A stretch of DNA of 64,000 nt from contig CAZJLP010000003.1 of NCBI GenBank assembly GCA_964546955.1, positions 1 through 64,000 on the forward strand, written 5' to 3'. The notes below the pieces were generated by a model, which made no database searches, was not told where the DNA came from, and saw only the letters and a program-made list of their open reading frames with translations. A program made the position numbers and the translations under genes. Shown here piece after piece: positions 61,577 to 64,000 of the stretch. Source of the stretch: CAZJLP01 sp964546955 (GTDB lineage Bacteria; Verrucomicrobiota; Verrucomicrobiia; Opitutales; Opitutaceae). Position 1 is the first letter of the stretch, and the number at the start of each line of letters is the position of its first letter.

Positions 61577-61633
61577 AGTCCGTTTCGAGTTCCGAGTCGC
61601 CAGCTCGGCGTGGCTGACCAGTGATCGTTAGGC
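61542..61633 (+). other. attC site 19 (family B)
   Basis: GCCGAAC (61542-61548) to GTTAGGC (61627-61633), 92 bp, family B. Confidence 0.87.
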
Positions 61634-61640
61634 AAAGAAG

Positions 61641-61941
61641 ATGAATCGTTCGAAAGTCTTCACACTGCTCCCGTTCNNNNNNNNNNGTATCGTTCTTCGC
61701 GATGGGTGCATACCTCTTCGTGCTGAAGGCGCTTGGCGATCCTCGCGCGCAAGACTTGGCACTCGAAGGATCCGAGATGCGATGGTTTGAAGTGGTTTGG
61801 CTAGTTTACACACTGGTTGGCGTGATCTTCATCTGGCTGCGCTCGATGTGGCGCGCATTCCAAGCCCGGCAGATCGGTTGGCTCATCGGCATATTGTTCG
61901 TATGGCCCGCGGCAGCATTCTATGTTTGGAAGCAAGATTAA
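61641..61941 (+). CDS. Cassette 20: small membrane protein across an assembly gap
   Basis: ATG 61641 starts MNRSKVFTLLPF, then ten N (61677-61686), then an open frame (FFAMGAYLFVLKAL onward) to the TAA at 61939-61941. The two sides are in different frames as assembled, so the true gap is not ten bases. Three hydrophobic helices are seen: one at the gap, WLVYTLVGVIFIWLRSM, and WLIGILFVWPAAAFYVW. Confidence 0.6.
61677..61686. other. Assembly gap (10 N) inside cassette 20
   Basis: Ten N bases, with a frame mismatch across them. Confidence 0.99.
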
Positions 61942-61947
61942 GAAAGA

Positions 61948-61988
61948 GCCTAACAAGGCACCAGAGCCAACATCGGGGCTGCGCCCCG
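61948..61988 (+). other. Left half of a family A attC (half-site 20)
   Basis: GCCTAAC (61948-61954), gagccaac and the hairpin tcggggctgcgccccg are present; the right half and core GTTRRRY are missing. Confidence 0.75.
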
Positions 61989-61989
61989 G

Positions 61990-62107
61990 GCTTTCAGCTA
62001 AAGAGATCGATGCCCTCACCACCGAGATCGACGCTAATCTCGATGTTGCGCTTGAGTTGATCGCCGCGAGCCAGGCCCGAAGGTTCAAGCATGAGAAGAA
62101 AACCTAA
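61990..62107 (+). pseudogene. Cassette 21: orphan 3' gene fragment
   Basis: An open frame without its own start encodes LSAKEIDALTTEIDANLDVALELIAASQARRF and stops in attC 21. It looks like the last about 38 residues of a helical protein whose 5' part, together with the right half of attC 20, was deleted. Confidence 0.55.
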
Positions 62108-62197
62108 CCATGCTCCAGAGCCAACGCGGACACTCGCCAGTTTCTCGCTTCGCTCGGCGGCGCCTATCCGCCGCGTGGCTCATCTCTGACATTAGGC
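62102..62197 (+). other. attC site 21, core mutated
   Basis: ACCTAAC (62102-62108) to ATTAGGC (62191-62197), 96 bp, family A long form. The first G of the GTT core is A. Confidence 0.82.
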
Positions 62198-62202
62198 AAA
62201 GA

Positions 62203-62583
62203 ATGAAACTCGCTGCTGTTCTATTCGTGATTGGAATCACGCTCGCTGGCTGCGCATCGAAAGGCGCTAGTCGTTCGTGGACGAAAGAAGAGGTCGTGCG
62301 CTGGTATGACCGTGGCGGCGGTGCTGAGCGTTTCATCGGCTATCAAGGTTCCGATGCGACGCGGCACCATTTTATTGCGCGCGTCATGGACACTTGGACC
62401 TTCATTCACCTTTCGAAGGAAGAGTTGCACTTGTCTGACGAACGTCCGTTCGCGAGACTATCGTCGGCGCACCTCTATTATTACCTGATCGATCCTTCGA
62501 GAGGCTTTGCCAAAATCGAAACCAGAAAAGAGGCTGTTCAGTCGTCAGAGCCAATCCCGCACGTGCGGGATGGCTCATCGTGA
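62203..62583 (+). CDS. Cassette 22: small lipoprotein with attC-encoded tail
   Basis: The product has 126 residues with a lipoprotein signal and lipobox LAGC (Cys17). The mature part is unknown. The attC 22 R'' box has lost its TAAC, so the frame continues to a TGA in the attC and adds about 14 residues. Confidence 0.75.
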   Translation: MKLAAVLFVIGITLAGCASKGASRSWTKEEVVRWYDRGGGAERFIGYQGSDATRHHFIARVMDTWTFIHLSKEELHLSDERPFARLSSAHLYYYLIDPSRGFAKIETRKEAVQSSEPIPHVRDGSS

Positions 62584-62592
62584 ACGTTAGGC
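62532..62592 (+). other. attC site 22, left core mutated
   Basis: GGCTGTT stands where GGCTAAC is expected (62532-62538); the right end GTTAGGC (62586-62592) is intact. 61 bp, with the cccgcacgtgcggg apex. Confidence 0.75.
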
Positions 62593-62601
62593 AAATTCGC
62601 G

Positions 62602-62919
62602 ATGCCACTACGCCGTTCAAAGCCGACGCTCTTCATTGTGATTTCATGCGTGCACCTCGTTATGACCTTGGGAGCTTTGCTATCTGCATTCGGAGCGTCG
62701 ATGGACCGGTTCGACTCTGGGCGCTCACCGACATTGCTCGAGTCGGGAATCAGCGGGGTGCTCGGCGTCCTTTGCTTCCCGATTATTCCTCTGCTAAAGC
62801 ATGTGCCGGTGCGTTTCCCGGGACTTTGGGGCTATCTCCCATTCGTGGCAAACAGCGCGATTTGGGGCGCGACGGTCTGCTTGTTTATCAAGGCGACGCG
62901 GAAGAAGGATGAAGCCTAA
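62602..62919 (+). CDS. Cassette 23: small membrane protein
   Basis: The product has 105 residues with helices at about 9-31, 48-66 and 78-96. No family recognised. An overlapping frame (from 62580) is Arg-rich and rejected. Confidence 0.65.
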   Translation: MPLRRSKPTLFIVISCVHLVMTLGALLSAFGASMDRFDSGRSPTLLESGISGVLGVLCFPIIPLLKHVPVRFPGLWGYLPFVANSAIWGATVCLFIKATRKKDEA

Positions 62920-63008
62920 ACAGGCGCCAGAGCCAACGCGGACGCGCCCGGTTTTTCGCTACGCTCGATCACGCCTGTCCGCCGCGTGGCTCATCTTTGA
63001 CGTTGGGC
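62914..63008 (+). other. attC site 23
   Basis: GCCTAAAC (one extra A, 62914-62921) to GTTGGGC (63002-63008), 95 bp, family A long form. Confidence 0.82.
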
Positions 63009-63012
63009 AAAA

Positions 63013-63375
63013 ATGATTCTGCCGCAGTTTGCTCACAGATTCGAGGGAGACAGTGGGATCGATAGTGCTCGAGAGGAGATCGACGCTGTCTTTCCCGACG
63101 GCGAACGGAGGCGCGTGGTATTGCGGGTTGGAATCCCGTGGCAGAAAGACGGGAAGACTTGGTTGCGATGTGAGTTGGAGAACCTCGATCGCACCGACGG
63201 CCCATTTCCCGGCTCTGGCACCATCTTTGATCTTGTATTGGCGATTCGTTTCCTCGTCGGCCGACTTGATATTTTCGCGCAGACGCATGGCTGCGCTTAC
63301 TACTTTCCGGATTCGAATGACAAGTTCGACTATCATGAGTTCTTCGCCATTCCCCGTCGCTCCCAGAATGCCTAA
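63013..63375 (+). CDS. Cassette 24: unknown soluble protein
   Basis: The product has 120 residues, alpha/beta, with RRRVVLRVGIPWQKDGKTWLRCEL and FDLVLAIRFLVGRLDIF. No firm family. ATG follows the attC 23 core by 4 bases; the stop is in attC 24. Confidence 0.7.
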   Translation: MILPQFAHRFEGDSGIDSAREEIDAVFPDGERRRVVLRVGIPWQKDGKTWLRCELENLDRTDGPFPGSGTIFDLVLAIRFLVGRLDIFAQTHGCAYYFPDSNDKFDYHEFFAIPRRSQNA

Positions 63376-63431
63376 CAAGGCGCAAGAGCCAATCCCGCAC
63401 GTGCGGGGATGGCTCATCTTTGACGTCAGAT
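63370..63431 (+). other. attC site 24, core mutated
   Basis: GCCTAAC (63370-63376) to GTCAGAT (63425-63431), 62 bp, family A. The central T of GTT is C. Confidence 0.78.
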
Positions 63432-63442
63432 AAAGGAGACGC

Positions 63443-63802
63443 ATGCGAATCGCTGTTTTGATCATTGCAATCGTCGTTGGCGGTTGGCTCGCCTTCGATG
63501 GCACCAGAGCCCTCTCGAAGGGTGATTACGTCACCCCGCGATCCGGACAACTGGGGCCGTGGTCACGGGTTGTCTCTATCCTCGGCGTAGATCCGAGAAG
63601 CGCCGTCATGAAGTGGACGCACGTAGTTCTGGGTTTGGCGTGGATTGCTTCAGCAGCGGTTTTCATCGTGAGCGCTCCCCCAGGGCGAATTGGGCTACTT
63701 GGGTGCTCAATTCTTACACTGTGGTATCTTCCCCTCGGAACCGTGTTGAGCATCGCCGAGATCGCTCTCTTGTGTCTTCCTGCGCTGCGAAATCTACGAT
63801 GA
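63443..63802 (+). CDS. Cassette 25: small membrane protein
   Basis: The product has 119 residues with an N-terminal helix (IAVLIIAIVVGGWLAF), one near 61-77 and one near 85-113. A Shine-Dalgarno-like AAGGAG (63433-63438) lies four bases before ATG, rare in this array. Family unknown. Its stop overlaps a second possible ATG (ATGA) at 63799. Confidence 0.68.
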   Translation: MRIAVLIIAIVVGGWLAFDGTRALSKGDYVTPRSGQLGPWSRVVSILGVDPRSAVMKWTHVVLGLAWIASAAVFIVSAPPGRIGLLGCSILTLWYLPLGTVLSIAEIALLCLPALRNLR

Positions 63803-64000
63803 AAGAACCGCCGAACTGGCTCGCGAAGCTGCTGCGCTCAATCAAAGTTTCGGAGATCCTACCGAAACGGCGGAGAAAAGTAGATGAGCCTGAATCCCAA
63901 AAAACCCAACAAGGCGTCAGCGCCAACGTGAGCAGAAGACTGCTATGCCGCTACCAAGAGATAAAGCGTGGTTTGCTGCGAAGTCATACGGCTGGGGCTG
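63799..64000 (+). CDS. Possible second small ORF of cassette 25, partial
   Basis: ATG 63799 overlaps the previous stop. The frame (MKEPPNWLAKLLRSIKVSEI, then basic residues) passes the attC half-site without a stop and runs off the window. It may be real up to about residue 35. Evidence is weak. Confidence 0.25.
   Translation, partial: MKEPPNWLAKLLRSIKVSEILPKRRRKVDEPESQKTQQGVSANVSRRLLCRYQEIKRGLLRSHTAGA
63904..63944 (+). other. Left half of an attC (half-site 25)
   Basis: ACCCAAC (63904-63910), aaggcgtcag and gccaac are present; no GTTRRRY core follows before the next ATG at 63945. Confidence 0.6.
63945..64000 (+). CDS. Cassette 26: small protein, cut by window edge
   Basis: ATG 63945 starts MPLPRDKAWFAAKSYGWG and continues past the window. 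The F(P/A)AKxYGWG pattern recalls a small hydrophobic protein type seen in cassette arrays; only 18 residues are visible. Confidence 0.5.
   Translation, partial: MPLPRDKAWFAAKSYGWG

Larger units (their letters stand above)
52914..64000 (+). mobile_element. Integron gene-cassette array (no integrase in window)
   Basis: About 26 short plus-strand ORFs alternate with 23 complete imperfect palindromes that begin with RYYYAAC-like (mostly GCCTAAC) and end with GTTRRRY-like (mostly GTTAGGC) sites, plus three half-sites. Most cassette stop codons lie inside or just before the first heptamer, and the next start follows the second heptamer by 3-15 bases. This is the hallmark of attC-bounded cassettes. 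Two attC sequence families are present. The array runs past the window's right end. An integrase gene would be expected left of the first cassette, but urease accessory genes are there. Confidence 0.93.

Noticed and set aside
52914..64000. Repeated palindromes considered as a CRISPR array
   Set aside because: Repeats vary in length (50-114 bp), are separated by complete ORFs, and have integron core heptamers; no cas genes are present.

Overview
The window looks like a high-GC Gram-negative chromosome, probably Verrucomicrobiota and perhaps Opitutaceae. This is inferred from gene content and order: an Lpt/Kds outer-membrane operon followed directly by hprK, few Shine-Dalgarno sites, many Sec, Tat and lipoprotein signals, and dispersed palindromic repeats. 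It is a draft assembly, with 10-N gaps at 48126-48135 and 61677-61686. No rRNA or tRNA gene was found.

Layout. (1) 1-12.7 kb: a one-strand cluster of six amidase-signature enzymes (the first cut by the window edge, the last with a lipocalin-like tail) around two L-asparaginase-like genes, nearly all with export signals. Two small secreted unknowns follow. (2) 14.4-19.8 kb, minus strand: acetamidase/formamidase, membrane-fusion protein and RND pump, apparently one operon. (3) 20-29.7 kb: a sigma-70 factor, a SUI1-like gene, sucA-sucB-lpd (lpd broken by an in-frame stop) and a probable uronate epimerase. (4) 30-38.7 kb: a divergent pair made of a degenerate-receiver/coiled-coil giant and a PilM-like/PEGA/TonB-like mosaic protein, then a hybrid histidine kinase. 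(5) 38.7-44.6 kb: two BamE/SmpA-like lipoproteins around a HAD phosphatase, rpiB, a GYF_2-type membrane protein, a metallo-beta-lactamase-fold hydrolase and a fused alpha-beta 2-oxoacid dehydrogenase E1. (6) 44.6-49.6 kb: kdsC, lptC-like, lptA, lptB, hprK, rph and a small His-rich membrane protein. (7) 49.7-52.6 kb, minus strand: urease accessory genes ureE, ureF, ureG and ureD, without ureABC.

(8) 52.9-64.0 kb: an integron gene-cassette array that runs off the right edge. About 26 small cassettes, all on the plus strand, alternate with 23 complete attC sites and three attC half-sites. No integrase gene or clear attI is in the window, so this is either the distal part of a chromosomal integron or an integrase-less attC cluster (CALIN). 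Most cassettes are unknown; recognisable ones include two VOC-fold proteins, an ABM-like protein, a DUF4304-like protein, a frameshifted EF-Tu domain-III-like gene, a macro-domain protein, an ankyrin protein, a lipoprotein and several small membrane proteins.

How parts may work together: the amidase/asparaginase cluster suggests release of ammonium from amides outside the cytoplasm, with the formamidase and urease accessory genes pointing the same way. sucAB-lpd is the 2-oxoglutarate dehydrogenase complex. kdsC and lptCAB serve LPS synthesis and export. The cassette array is the main accessory, potentially mobile region.
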